A stretch of DNA of 64,000 nucleotides from an uncultured Lachnospiraceae bacterium (GTDB taxonomy: Bacteria; Bacillota; Clostridia; Lachnospirales; Lachnospiraceae): NCBI GenBank assembly GCA_910579465.1, contig CAJTUB010000004.1, positions 248,436 to 312,435 on the forward strand. The letters are read 5' to 3'. Shown here piece after piece: positions 41,426-51,082 of the stretch. The position numbers and the translations under genes are program-made. Every line of letters starts with the position of its first letter. Within the stretch, counting starts at the first letter, position 1. The notes beneath the pieces were generated by a model. That model did no database searches. It saw only the letters and a list, made by a program, of their open reading frames with translations, and had not been told where the DNA came from.

Positions 41426-43227
41426 TGGGGGCTTTGAAAAAAAGCGGAATCCGGCGCATTCTGTCCAATAACGTCTATATCGTCGGAGAGCTGTTCCGGG
41501 CGGCGCCTTTTTACGGTATCAGCATTATTGTAGAGGCAGTCCGCCATAATCTGGTTAATTTTCTGGAGCAGACCATCTGTGTCTATCTGATATTGGACGT
41601 GATTGAAACGGGGAAGCCGTACAAAAATGTGCTGTATGTGGTAGGTCTGTTTCTGCTGTTGGATCTTGCGGCAGCGGCGCTCAGCAATCTCTATGAACAG
41701 AGGACAAAGCTTAAATATCTGCCGCTTGCGCAGAAAAGGCTGAAAGAAAAGCTATACCGTAAGGCAGGGACGGTAGACCTTGCCTGCTATGATAACACGG
41801 CGTATTATGATGATTTTATGCTGTCGGTTGCGGAGGCGGATAAGGCAGTCGGCAGGGCGGAGCAGGTAGTGCGCATGGTGTTCGGGAGCGCTACGGTGCT
41901 TCTTTGCTACGGAGTATTTTTTGCCGCGCGGGATGTAACCTCGGTTCTCTTTGTGTTTGTTTCGTTTGTGCTGCGCACCCTGTTTTTAAACTGCCTGAAC
42001 CGCTGGAGGTATGTTGTCCGGCAGAAGGAAAATCCGTTGGAGCGGAAAAGGGAGTATATCAAGCGGATTTTTTATCTAAAGCAGTATGCAAAGGAGCTCC
42101 GTTTAAATAAGGAGGCATCCAAAAGCATGCATGAGGAGTTTGACCGGGTGAATGAAGAGCTGTACCGGCTATATAAAACAATGGGAAAAAAGAGCTTTTT
42201 GCTTTCTTTTACCGCCAGATACCTGATGTCGGACTTTGCCCTGGATATCCTTTATGTGCTGTACCTGATTCTGAAGGCGGTACTCCGGCATACGATTTCA
42301 CTCGGCGGCGTGGTCGTGCTTTACAATTCCGCGGCAAATCTCCGGCGGGGGTTTGCGACAGTGGCGGACCTCGGTCCCTATGCACTGGAAACCAGTCTGT
42401 ATGTAGAGAAGATACGCTCCTTTCTGGAAAAGGAAAGCGCTATCATTAACCGGAAGCTCTGTGAGATACCAAAGGGAGCAGGGGAGTTAGAATGCCGGGA
42501 CGTATCCTTTAGCTATCGGGAGGGATATCCGGTTTTGCAGAATGTAAGCCTGAAAATCCGTGCAGGGGAAAAGGCTGCGCTGGTCGGCTACAACGGTGCG
42601 GGAAAGACGACGTTGATTAAGCTTTTGCTCCGCCTGTACGACCCGGACGAGGGTGTGATTCTGTTAGACGGCATAGATATCAGAAACTATGATGTAGACG
42701 AGTACCGGCGCTATATCGGGGTTGTATTTCAGGACTTCCAGCTGTTTGCGGCAACCGTGGCAGAGAATGTCGTGATGGACCGGCTGGCAGACGGGTATGA
42801 GGAGCCTGTTTTAAAGGCGGCCAGACAAAGCGGCTTTTTGGAAAAGGCGGAGCTACTTCCGCAAGGAATCCATCAGGAGCTGACACGGGAGTTTTCAGAT
42901 GATGGCGTGGAGCTGTCTGGCGGAGAGGCGCAGAAGCTTGCAATCGCAAGGGCATTTTATAAGGAGGCAGGCATTGTATTTCTGGATGAGCCGTCTGCGG
43001 CATTGGACCCTTTGGCAGAATATCAGCTGAATATGGCGATGACAGAGGTGGCAAAGGAAAAAACAGTGCTTTCGATTTCCCATCGGCTTTCCACAACCAG
43101 GGATGCGGATATCATTTATGTAATGGAGCATGGGCATGTCATTGAACAGGGAAACCATGCGGAACTGGTTTCCCTGGGAGGTGTCTATGCGGCGATGTGG
43201 AAGGTACAGGCAGGACGCTATGCGTAA
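41425..43227 (+). CDS. ABC exporter half-transporter, pair 1 subunit B
   Basis: A 600-residue permease-ATPase. Walker A is GYNGAGKTT, the signature LSGGEAQK, Walker B VFLDEPSAALDP, with ISHRLSTT. It overlaps subunit A by one base. It resembles the gene at 48959 more than its partner, so the two pairs came from duplication of a two-gene unit. Confidence 0.85.
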   Translation: MGALKKSGIRRILSNNVYIVGELFRAAPFYGISIIVEAVRHNLVNFLEQTICVYLILDVIETGKPYKNVLYVVGLFLLLDLAAAALSNLYEQRTKLKYLPLAQKRLKEKLYRKAGTVDLACYDNTAYYDDFMLSVAEADKAVGRAEQVVRMVFGSATVLLCYGVFFAARDVTSVLFVFVSFVLRTLFLNCLNRWRYVVRQKENPLERKREYIKRIFYLKQYAKELRLNKEASKSMHEEFDRVNEELYRLYKTMGKKSFLLSFTARYLMSDFALDILYVLYLILKAVLRHTISLGGVVVLYNSAANLRRGFATVADLGPYALETSLYVEKIRSFLEKESAIINRKLCEIPKGAGELECRDVSFSYREGYPVLQNVSLKIRAGEKAALVGYNGAGKTTLIKLLLRLYDPDEGVILLDGIDIRNYDVDEYRRYIGVVFQDFQLFAATVAENVVMDRLADGYEEPVLKAARQSGFLEKAELLPQGIHQELTREFSDDGVELSGGEAQKLAIARAFYKEAGIVFLDEPSAALDPLAEYQLNMAMTEVAKEKTVLSISHRLSTTRDADIIYVMEHGHVIEQGNHAELVSLGGVYAAMWKVQAGRYA

Positions 43228-43233
43228 AAACCC

Positions 43234-43478
43234 AAGTTTCCGCATTTTCACGCCACTCCGGGTTCCACTGCCTGTGCGTCCCCTGTTTTTTGCATGCGCA
43301 ATGCTTCACCGGACTTCCTCCAAGAGCTGTTAAGCCGCTCGGTGGCGTCCTCGCGCCTAACCAGCTCTAGGAGGTGATTCCGGCTCCGCAAAAAACGCGG
43401 TCCTTCGGACAAATGCAAAAAGCAGGGGACGCGCAGGCGGCGGAATTTCCCGGAGCCGCTTGGAAAATGCGTAAACTT
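43234..43478. repeat. Large structured palindrome, copy A
   Basis: A 245-nt imperfect palindrome. The ends are AAGTTTCCGCATTTT and AAAATGCGTAAACTT. The proximal arms pair through GCGTCCCCTGTTTTTTGCAT and ATGCAAAAAGCAGGGGACGC. The core (about 43309-43423) holds CACCGGACTTCCTC, TTAAGCCGCTCGG, GCGTCCTCGCGCCTAA, GAGGTGATTCCG and GTCCTTCGGACAAATGCAAA. The inner stem is AGAGCTG/CAGCTCT. It fills the gap between the convergent ABC exporter and histidine kinase genes. Confidence 0.85.
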
Positions 43479-43483
43479 AAAAA

Positions 43484-45889
43484 CTACTCTGCTAACGGGA
43501 TGGTCAGCTTTGCTTTGAACAGGTCGCCGTCTGTCTCTACATAGAAGGTGCCGCCCTGTAGCGCGGCAAGGCTTTCAGCAATGGAGAGGCCGAGACCGCT
43601 GCCTTCGTCGGAGCGCGCCTCATCTCCTCTGGAAAAGCGCATCATCAGCTCTTCCGGCGTTTTGGAGAGCGCCGACGCGGAGGTGTTTTTAATGGTCAGG
43701 AGCGCCAGACCCGTATTTTCCGGCAGGTCCAGGGTAATAAATACCCGTGTGCCGGAGAGTGCATATTTGCAGACGTTAGAGAGCAGGTTTTCGATAATGC
43801 GGTGGGTGCAGACCCCGTCGGCAAGGACATTGACCGGATTTTCCGGAAGGTTCATGCAGACGGTCAGGCTGCGCTCGGTCAGACGCTCTTCAAAGTCGCC
43901 GATAGCCTGACGGAGCAGTTCTGAGGCATTGAAACGAATCGGCTCCAGATGGATGGTGCCGGAGGATGCCTTGGATGCTTCGACCAGGTCGTCGATTAAG
44001 GCTTTCAGACGCCAGGACTTTTTGGAAAGCGTCTCCGCGTAGGAGGCAACCGGGCCCTCGTCCGGCAGCTCGTTTTTAATCAGCTCGATATAATTGATAA
44101 TGGAGGTAAGCGGCGTCTTAATATCGTGGGATACGTTGGTAATCAGCTCGGTTTTCATACGTTCGCTTTTTGTCTGCTCCTCGACCGCGGAATGCAGCCC
44201 GTCACAGATATGGTTAATATCCTCCGACAGCCGTTTGTTGGACGGTAGCATGGATGTCTGTGAAATCCGTGCTGAAAGGTTGCCGCCTGCCATCTCTTCC
44301 GTGCAGCGCAGGATGCGCATATGGTCCAACGTATTCCGCAGACATAAAAAGGTAAAGAAGCCGGTGCCTGCAAACAGAGGGAGCAGCCCCCAGAGGGAGC
44401 CTGTCAAAAGCAGCAGAAGCGAACCGAGAAACCAGACTGCGGAGACGGTAAGCTGCAGTAGCGTTTTCCAGAGGGCGGACGGGGAGGAAAGGAACTCCTT
44501 CAGGTTGAGGAAAATCAAGTGAAACAGTCGTCTTAACGGGGAAAAAATAAACCTTCCCAGAAAGGAGGAGCTAAGCAGCGTTCCTGTCTTTATCCGGCGT
44601 ACCAGACTGAAATAGAGAAGGGCAGCCAGCAGGAAAAATACGGTAAGTCCGCCGAGAATAACGGGAATCCATTCGGAATAGATGGAATAATCCGTAATAA
44701 AGTTAGTAAAAAACGAGTGGAAGCGGCGGAACAGGAAATATGGCAGCACAAGGAGACCGGCGAATGCGGCAAGGATAAATTCCGTAAAAATCCGGTCATA
44801 AAAGTGCAGGCGGAACGCCGTCCCGTCCTTCTGTCTGCCGGATACCGCATGGCAGGCGATGAACAAAAGAACGGAAAGTACGGTAAATAAAAGCGTATAT
44901 TGGAGACAGTTCCGGTAGTCAGCATGTGCCTGGTTAAAATTGGAGGCAAGGTCTGAAAAGCCGTCTACAGCAAGGTCATCGGCCACAAAGGCGTATAAGA
45001 GATAAGTATCCTTCTGCGGTGCAGGGACAAGTTCTGTTTTTACTGTCTCTTCAAAATCCAGTCCGGGGGAGCCGGTTTTGTTATCAGCCAGCAGCGTTTC
45101 CATTTCCTCGCTGCCGTCTCCGGCGGCAGGTGCCTGTAATTCCGGGTCAGGTGTGATTTCAACATACTGGTTTGAAACGGACCAGAGAACCGTCATATCT
45201 TTTTTCAGCTCATCGCCTGAATCTGCCGTAAGATATTTGTTTTGGTCATAATACATATCCTTTGCCATTTCAGGAAGAGGACGGCCTAAAAAGTCGATGG
45301 ACCAGAGAAAATTTGCGCGGTTCAGAACGCCGTCATGGCCTCCGCCGGTCATGGAACGGTTGTTTTGCGTATTTAAAATCAGATACAGGTTCTCCGAAAT
45401 AATGCCGGAGGAAAGGAACGCATCGACAGAGCCGCTTTTCAGGCAGGCATATTTCTCAAAGCCTTCGGAGGCATAGACCTTGCCGGTTACGGTATTTTTA
45501 ACATAATACTGGTAGTTGGAAGGCTCCTGGTTCAGCTTGGAATGGTAGTAATAAAATGCGGTCTCACTCGGCTCGTACACGTTCTGCAGGGCGTTTTCCA
45601 GGTCGCTCTCCGCGTTTTCCCCCTCCAAAAGCAACTCAAGCTGCGGGTCAAGCTCCGTAAAGCGCAGGGAATAGCCGTCCTCCAGATAACGTACATAGAC
45701 GGCGGTGCGTTCGACGTATTTGGAAAACAGCTCGGAAAACCGTTTTGTGGAATAAACCGACTCCGCGTTCCGGTAAAGTACAGGCGCGCGCAGGGTAAGA
45801 AAGCCGTAGGAAACGGCGGCAATCGAAGAAACCAGCAGGCAGACTGCCAGAAAGGTCTTTGTAATGCCGGAATAAAAAAGACGTTTCAT
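43484..45889 (-). CDS. Membrane sensor histidine kinase
   Basis: An 801-residue kinase. One N-terminal helix (about 12-33) is followed by an extracytoplasmic region of about 300 residues. Then come about five helices (about 335-535), a HAMP-like link, HisKA with LITNVSHDIKTPLTSIINYI (phospho-His), and HATPase with GSGLGLSIAESLAALQGG. It is encoded with the response regulator and lies between two ABC exporter pairs. A large external sensor domain fits detection of a peptide or envelope stress. It starts 1 nt after the regulator stop. Confidence 0.88.
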   Translation of the reverse strand: MKRLFYSGITKTFLAVCLLVSSIAAVSYGFLTLRAPVLYRNAESVYSTKRFSELFSKYVERTAVYVRYLEDGYSLRFTELDPQLELLLEGENAESDLENALQNVYEPSETAFYYYHSKLNQEPSNYQYYVKNTVTGKVYASEGFEKYACLKSGSVDAFLSSGIISENLYLILNTQNNRSMTGGGHDGVLNRANFLWSIDFLGRPLPEMAKDMYYDQNKYLTADSGDELKKDMTVLWSVSNQYVEITPDPELQAPAAGDGSEEMETLLADNKTGSPGLDFEETVKTELVPAPQKDTYLLYAFVADDLAVDGFSDLASNFNQAHADYRNCLQYTLLFTVLSVLLFIACHAVSGRQKDGTAFRLHFYDRIFTEFILAAFAGLLVLPYFLFRRFHSFFTNFITDYSIYSEWIPVILGGLTVFFLLAALLYFSLVRRIKTGTLLSSSFLGRFIFSPLRRLFHLIFLNLKEFLSSPSALWKTLLQLTVSAVWFLGSLLLLLTGSLWGLLPLFAGTGFFTFLCLRNTLDHMRILRCTEEMAGGNLSARISQTSMLPSNKRLSEDINHICDGLHSAVEEQTKSERMKTELITNVSHDIKTPLTSIINYIELIKNELPDEGPVASYAETLSKKSWRLKALIDDLVEASKASSGTIHLEPIRFNASELLRQAIGDFEERLTERSLTVCMNLPENPVNVLADGVCTHRIIENLLSNVCKYALSGTRVFITLDLPENTGLALLTIKNTSASALSKTPEELMMRFSRGDEARSDEGSGLGLSIAESLAALQGGTFYVETDGDLFKAKLTIPLAE

Positions 45890-45890
45890 A

Positions 45891-46607
45891 CTAACTCCTT
45901 TCGCTCTGGTCCTGTGCGTCTATTTTGTAGCCGAGGCCCCAGACTACCTTTAAGTAACGCGGCTCACGCGGGTTGATTTCGATTTTTTCCCGGATGTGCC
46001 GGATATGTACGGCGACAATGTTATCCGCGCCGAAGGACGGTTCGTTCCAGATGGAGGTGTAAATCTGTTCTGTAGAAAAGACACGGCCCCGGTTCTGCAT
46101 CAAAAGCAGAAGCATGGCGTATTCGGTCGGAGTAAGCCGCACCGGCTCCCCGTCTACGGTAACCTCCTTAGTATCGTCATTGATGGTAAGACCGCCGACT
46201 GTATAGCAGTGCGCCTTTTCCTCTTCGGAAAGGTTTCCGAAGGTGGTGTAGCGGCGGAGTGCCGACTTGACGCGTGCCATAAGTTCTAACGGCCGGAACG
46301 GCTTGGTGATGTAGTCGTCGGCACCGATGTTCAGTCCGAGAATCTTGTCGGTATCCTCTGCCTTAGCGCTGAGAAAAAGAATCGGAAAGGTGTAGCCTTC
46401 CTCCCGGAGCATTCCGGTCAGGCGCAGCCCGTCCGGCTCCGGCATCATAATATCCAGAATGGCAAGGTGCGGCGTTTCCGCATGGATAGCGGCAAGTGCT
46501 TCCGTACCGTTATAGGCAGAAGTAACACGGTAGCCGTCACCGGATAAATAAATGCGGATTGCTTCCACAATCTCCCGGTCGTCGTCACAAACTAAAATAT
46601 GGTACAT
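45891..46607 (-). CDS. OmpR/PhoB-family response regulator
   Basis: A 238-residue regulator. The receiver domain has acidic DDD near the start, the acceptor Asp in LAILDIMMPEPDG, and conserved Lys in DYITKPF. The C-terminal winged helix carries RLTPTEYAMLLLLMQNRGRVFS. It is transcribed before the sensor kinase and divergently from ABC pair 2, so control of the exporters is the natural expectation. Confidence 0.92.
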   Translation of the reverse strand: MYHILVCDDDREIVEAIRIYLSGDGYRVTSAYNGTEALAAIHAETPHLAILDIMMPEPDGLRLTGMLREEGYTFPILFLSAKAEDTDKILGLNIGADDYITKPFRPLELMARVKSALRRYTTFGNLSEEEKAHCYTVGGLTINDDTKEVTVDGEPVRLTPTEYAMLLLLMQNRGRVFSTEQIYTSIWNEPSFGADNIVAVHIRHIREKIEINPREPRYLKVVWGLGYKIDAQDQSERS

Positions 46608-46755
46608 AAGAACCTCCGAATCTGTCGGGCGCCTGAAACCGGCGCGTATGATACTATTGTTATATTAACATAGTTCCATGAAAAAAGCAGTAGCAGATTT
46701 CTTAAAGATTTCTTAGGATTTCGCAAAAAAAGCGGACTGCGGGCAGTTTTGGTAT

Positions 46756-47001
46756 GGGTTTCCACATTTTGTATGCCCTTGTGTCCCGGCGACAGTACGA
46801 TAAGCTGATTTTGCAAGCGCGAACACTTCGCCGGACTTCCTCTAAGCACTGTTAAGCCGCTCGGTAGCGTCCTCGCGCCTAACCAGCGCTAAGAGGTGAT
46901 TCCGGTTGCGCTAAAAACCGCGGTCCTTCGGACAAATGCAAAATCAGCTTACCGTACCGTCTCCGGGACTTCTAAAAAGTCACTAAAAAATGCGGAAACT
47001 C
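46756..47001. repeat. Large structured palindrome, copy B
   Basis: 246 nt. The ends are GGGTTTCCACATTTT and AAAATGCGGAAACTC. The proximal arms GATAAGCTGATTTTGCA and TGCAAAATCAGCTTAC pair with each other but differ from the arms of A and C. The core matches A and C; the inner stem is AGCACTG/CAGCGCT. It lies between the response regulator and ABC pair 2, which are divergent. Confidence 0.85.
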
Positions 47002-47039
47002 AAGAAGAATTTTTAGAACTGGCGCATGACCGGAAAATA

Positions 47040-47048
47040 TGGTATACT
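47040..47048 (+). promoter_or_regulatory. Extended -10 promoter for ABC pair 2
   Basis: TGGTATACT (TGn plus TATACT at 47043-47048), about 58 nt before the start. The -35 match is weak. It lies just outside palindrome copy B. Confidence 0.45.
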
Positions 47049-47105
47049 GGAAAAACGTAAAATAAGAGAGAAGAAGCAGGGGATTTTTAATGAGAGGAGA
47101 AAGCT

Positions 47106-48962
47106 ATGAAAAAGAAAAAGGAAGGAAATCGTTTCAGGGCATGGAAGAACAATCTGTATGCCCTGCGGCTGGGGTGGCAGATGGCGCCCGGCGCAATCGT
47201 ACATATGGCAGTTTCGCGTGTGCTTGGCTATTTTGAATGGCTGTTTTACAGTGCATTTTTTATGCGCTATGTCATCAATGCCATGGAGACGGAGCAGGAA
47301 GTGTCATCTATTCTTATATTTCTCGGAATTACCGTTACGGTATTTGCCCTGATGTCGTTGTATCAGAACTACTTAAACGGAAAGGTAGTACCGATCATGA
47401 ATGCGCAGATTCATAAAAAGCTGAATCTGAAGCTGTTTGAGAAGGCTACCAATGTAGAGCTGTCCTGCTTTGAGGACAGCGGATTTTATAACCGGTACAC
47501 CCTGGCAACCGAGAACGCGGCAAATAAGCTGATTGAAACGATACAGAATATCTGGGGCGTGATTTTCGGTGTGATTGCCGCAGGTGCCGCTTTTTATCTG
47601 ATGTATGACGTGGATAAGCTTTCGGTGCTGTTTGTACTGTTCCCGATTATCGGAAATTTTGTGTTCAACCGGGGGCTTAGTAAGATTGACTTTGACCGGA
47701 ACAAGGATATGGCGCCTTACAACCGCAGGATTGCTTATATCAACCGTGTCATGTATCTTGCGGACTATGCAAAGGAGGTCCGGTTGACGGACGTATTTAC
47801 GTTAATGCGCAGGGATTACAGGGAGGCAATCAAAGGCGTTGCGGATGTAACAAAGAAGTATACGCCGAAGGCGATGGTGCTGCACTGGTTCCGGGTCATG
47901 TTTACGTTTACCTTTATTTTTGAGGGAGTGCTGATTTACGGTGCGTACCGCACTCTTGTCAATCACAGCATGAGTCTTGCACAGCTTGCGGTTCTGACGA
48001 GTATGATGGTTTCATCCACCTGGATTTTAATCGGTTTTACGGAGTCGTTAGTGACGAGCTTTAAAAACGGGTTGTTTGTGGATAATCTGCGGACCTTTAT
48101 GGAATATGAGGAGAAGATTCCGGAGAATTACCAGGGTGCGGACCCGGGGGACAGAATCGAAAGCATCGAATTTCGTAATGTTTGTTTTTCTTACAAGGAC
48201 AAGGAGGTCATCCGCAATCTTTCCTTTGAGCTGCGCGGCGGAAAAACCTATGCGCTGGTCGGTCATAACGGAGCGGGAAAGTCCACGATTATCAAGCTTT
48301 TGATGCGGTTCTACGACCCGTCCTCCGGTGAGATTTTCTTAAACGGAAGGAATATTAAGGAGTATGAGCTGCAGAAGTACCGGAAGCTGTTTGCAACCGC
48401 ATTCCAGGACTTCCAGATTTTTTCCCTGTCTGTTATGGAAAATGTCCTGATGCGGAAGGGAATGCCGGAGGATGAGGCGGAGGTAGTCCGCGCGTTAAAG
48501 CTTGCCGGAGTGTACGAGAAGGTGCAGACGCTTCCGAACGGTATCCATACGATTCTTACGAAGGAGTTTGCAGAGGACGGCGCGGTGCTTTCCGGCGGCG
48601 AGTATCAGAAGATTGTAGTGGCGCGCGCCTTTGTACAGCAGTGCCCGGTAAAGATTTTTGATGAGCCGTCGTCCGCGCTTGACCCGATTGCGGAGTATAA
48701 CCTGTTTGAAAGTATTCTGCAGGACGGGAAGGATAAGACGATGCTGTTTATTTCCCACCGTCTGTCCTCCGTACAGAATGCAGACTGGGTGTTTATGCTG
48801 GAGAATGGTACGATTATCGAACAAGGCTCCCATAAGAAGCTGATGCAGGGGAAGGGTGCCTATGCGGATATGTACGAAAAGCAGGCGGTCAATTACCTTG
48901 CTGCCGATGTGGCATCGGTACAGGGCAGTATCTTTGTGGCAGACAAGGAGGTGGCAGAATGA
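47106..48962 (+). CDS. ABC exporter half-transporter, pair 2 subunit A
   Basis: A 618-residue permease-ATPase. Walker A is GHNGAGKST, the signature LSGGEYQK, Walker B IFDEPSSALDP, with ISHRLSS. It is collinear with the gene at 39599 throughout (for example LEWLFYS/FEWLFYSAFFMR near the start). The stop overlaps the next start (ATGA). A 20-residue tail after the ATPase domain is extra. AGAGGAG precedes the ATG. Confidence 0.85.
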   Translation: MKKKKEGNRFRAWKNNLYALRLGWQMAPGAIVHMAVSRVLGYFEWLFYSAFFMRYVINAMETEQEVSSILIFLGITVTVFALMSLYQNYLNGKVVPIMNAQIHKKLNLKLFEKATNVELSCFEDSGFYNRYTLATENAANKLIETIQNIWGVIFGVIAAGAAFYLMYDVDKLSVLFVLFPIIGNFVFNRGLSKIDFDRNKDMAPYNRRIAYINRVMYLADYAKEVRLTDVFTLMRRDYREAIKGVADVTKKYTPKAMVLHWFRVMFTFTFIFEGVLIYGAYRTLVNHSMSLAQLAVLTSMMVSSTWILIGFTESLVTSFKNGLFVDNLRTFMEYEEKIPENYQGADPGDRIESIEFRNVCFSYKDKEVIRNLSFELRGGKTYALVGHNGAGKSTIIKLLMRFYDPSSGEIFLNGRNIKEYELQKYRKLFATAFQDFQIFSLSVMENVLMRKGMPEDEAEVVRALKLAGVYEKVQTLPNGIHTILTKEFAEDGAVLSGGEYQKIVVARAFVQQCPVKIFDEPSSALDPIAEYNLFESILQDGKDKTMLFISHRLSSVQNADWVFMLENGTIIEQGSHKKLMQGKGAYADMYEKQAVNYLAADVASVQGSIFVADKEVAE

Positions 48963-50749
48963 AACGGGTATGGAACAATCATTTATTTTTGTGGAAGCTC
49001 TGTTTTAAGGCAGCGCCGGGCTATATGCTTTATAACCTGTACGACGGCTTCCGTCTCCAGATTATGATTTTCCTGGAGCACACCATCGGTATCCGCTATG
49101 TACTGCACTGCGCGGAGTACGGCGAGCCGTTTTATAAGGCGTTATTCGGCATCGGGGCGATTCTGTTGCTAAATGTATTCGTGATTATACCGGACGGCTA
49201 TTTCATCCACGCCATGACCTACCGGATGAAGCCGAAGCTGTATCGTGCCTTAAAGGAAAAAATGTACGAAAAGGCAGCGGAGCTGGACCTTTCCTGCTAT
49301 GACGACCCGGAGTATTACAATGAATTCGTCCTTGCGGTGGCGGAGGCGGAAAGCTCCATCGACCGGTTTATCGCATTTTCGAATTCGTCGATGCAGAGCC
49401 TTACGATTGTATTCAGTACAGGTGCGTTTTACCTGATGACGGATTCGGTGAGCATTTTGTTCGTGGGAGTGTCCTTTATCCTTAGCTTTCTCCTTGGAAA
49501 AAGGTTAAATAAGCTGAATTATCAGGTGCGGCTGAAGGTCAACCCGTGGGAGCGGAAAAGGAACTATGCCGGCAGGGTGTTCTATCTGAACGATTATGCC
49601 AAGGAGCTCCGCTTAAATCCGGAGGTTGCAAAGCTTCTGAAGGAGGACTTTATCGAGGCAAACGATAAAATCATAGAAGAACAGAAAAAGATTTCAGGAA
49701 AACGGGTAGGGCTTTCGTTTCTGCGGAATTACGGTGTTTCTGACTTTATTACGGACGGTTTGTATGTAGGCTATCTCGTCCTGCAGGCAGCGGTATTTCA
49801 TACGATTGATTACAGCAATGCGGTGGTACTGTTTAACCGTACCGGAAATCTGCGCAGAGGGATGCGCGGCCTGGCGGAAATCGGACCGGCGGCAAACGAA
49901 AACAGTCTGTATATTGATAAAATCAGGACCTTCCTTGCCTATGAGCCGAAGATGAAGCAGGGGACCGGTGAAGGGGTGCCGGAGGGGACAGGCTGTCTGG
50001 AGCTTTCTCATGTTTCCTTCCGCTATACGGAGGATGCAAAGGAGACGCTGCACGACATCTGCTTAAAGGTAGAGCCGGGCGAGCGTGTGGCGATTGTCGG
50101 CTATAACGGCGCAGGAAAGACGACGCTGATTAAGCTTCTGATGCGGCTGTATGACCCGACGGACGGCAGCATTTCCTACCACGGGCAGAGCATTGACAGG
50201 TATGTGCTTTCCGAATACCGGAGACGGGTCGGCGTCGTATTCCAGGACTTTAAGATATACGGCGCGAGCCTTCTGGAAAATGTCGTATTAAATGATGTCG
50301 GGGACGGTGCGGCAGAAGAGGCTGCCGTAACCTCGGCACTGTATCAGAGCGGCTTCGGGGAGCGCCTCCGCAGTTTTCCGGAGGGGCTTTCCACACAGCT
50401 TACCACGGAGTTTGATGAACAGGGCGTCAATCTTTCCGGCGGCGAGAGCCAGAAGGTAGCGATTGCGAGAGCTTTTTACCGGCAGGCGGATATCCTGATT
50501 ATGGATGAGCCGTCCTCTGCGCTTGACCCGATTGCAGAGTACAGTTTGAACAAGGCAATGCACGATGCGGCGTTAAACAAAACGGTATTTTACATCTCCC
50601 ACCGCCTTTCGACCACGAGGGACGCAGACCGTATCCTGATGTTAGAGAAGGGAAGGATTATCGAAGAGGGAACGCACGAGGAGCTTTTGCGTAAGAATGG
50701 AAAGTATGCCGAAATGTGGTATGCACAGGCAGGAAAATATACGGCGTAG
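48959..50749 (+). CDS. ABC exporter half-transporter, pair 2 subunit B
   Basis: A 596-residue permease-ATPase. Walker A is GYNGAGKTT, the signature LSGGESQK, Walker B IMDEPSSALDP, with ISHRLSTT. It is the paralogue of the gene at 41425; both keep YAKELRLN in the cytoplasmic loop and the GYNGAGKTTLIKLL Walker A region. It presumably forms a heterodimer with the preceding product. Confidence 0.85.
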   Translation: MKRVWNNHLFLWKLCFKAAPGYMLYNLYDGFRLQIMIFLEHTIGIRYVLHCAEYGEPFYKALFGIGAILLLNVFVIIPDGYFIHAMTYRMKPKLYRALKEKMYEKAAELDLSCYDDPEYYNEFVLAVAEAESSIDRFIAFSNSSMQSLTIVFSTGAFYLMTDSVSILFVGVSFILSFLLGKRLNKLNYQVRLKVNPWERKRNYAGRVFYLNDYAKELRLNPEVAKLLKEDFIEANDKIIEEQKKISGKRVGLSFLRNYGVSDFITDGLYVGYLVLQAAVFHTIDYSNAVVLFNRTGNLRRGMRGLAEIGPAANENSLYIDKIRTFLAYEPKMKQGTGEGVPEGTGCLELSHVSFRYTEDAKETLHDICLKVEPGERVAIVGYNGAGKTTLIKLLMRLYDPTDGSISYHGQSIDRYVLSEYRRRVGVVFQDFKIYGASLLENVVLNDVGDGAAEEAAVTSALYQSGFGERLRSFPEGLSTQLTTEFDEQGVNLSGGESQKVAIARAFYRQADILIMDEPSSALDPIAEYSLNKAMHDAALNKTVFYISHRLSTTRDADRILMLEKGRIIEEGTHEELLRKNGKYAEMWYAQAGKYTA

Positions 50750-50759
50750 GACGCATGGA

Positions 50760-50791
50760 CCGGGGGCTGTTGCATGAAGTGCAGCCCCCGG
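50760..50791 (+). terminator. Hairpin after ABC pair 2
   Basis: CCGGGGGCTG pairs with CAGCCCCCGG around a 12-nt loop, 11 nt after the stop. Its right edge touches palindrome copy C. Confidence 0.7.
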
Positions 50792-51030
50792 CTTACAAGC
50801 GGAGGGTATCTTTTTCTGTAAAGAGAGCACGGCTGTCTTATTTTTGCAGGCGCAACGCTCCACCGGACTTCCTCTAAGTACCGTTAAGCCGCTCGGGGGC
50901 GTCCTCGCGCCTAAACGGTACTTAGAGGTGATTCCGCCTGCGCTAAACGTAAGTCCTTCGGACAAATGCAAAAATAAAACAGCCGTGCTCCCTTTGCAGT
51001 TAGGTAGATATTCCTATTGCTTGTAAGCCG
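50789..51030. repeat. Large structured palindrome, copy C
   Basis: 242 nt. The ends are CGGCTTACAAGC and GCTTGTAAGCCG. The proximal arms GAGCACGGCTGTCTTATTTT and AAAATAAAACAGCCGTGCTC pair, and are unlike those of A and B. The core matches; the inner stem is perfect here (CTCTAAGTACCGTT/AACGGTACTTAGAG). It lies between ABC pair 2 and the convergent lipoprotein-like gene. Confidence 0.85.
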
Positions 51031-51082
51031 TCGCCACGCCCGGAGCCGCTGCGCTTCGAGCGACAGCCCCTTTCCTGTTACG

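Noticed and set aside
43234..51030. CRISPR array
   Set aside because: The repeats are few, far apart and palindromic with kilobases of genes between; there are no regular spacers and no cas genes.
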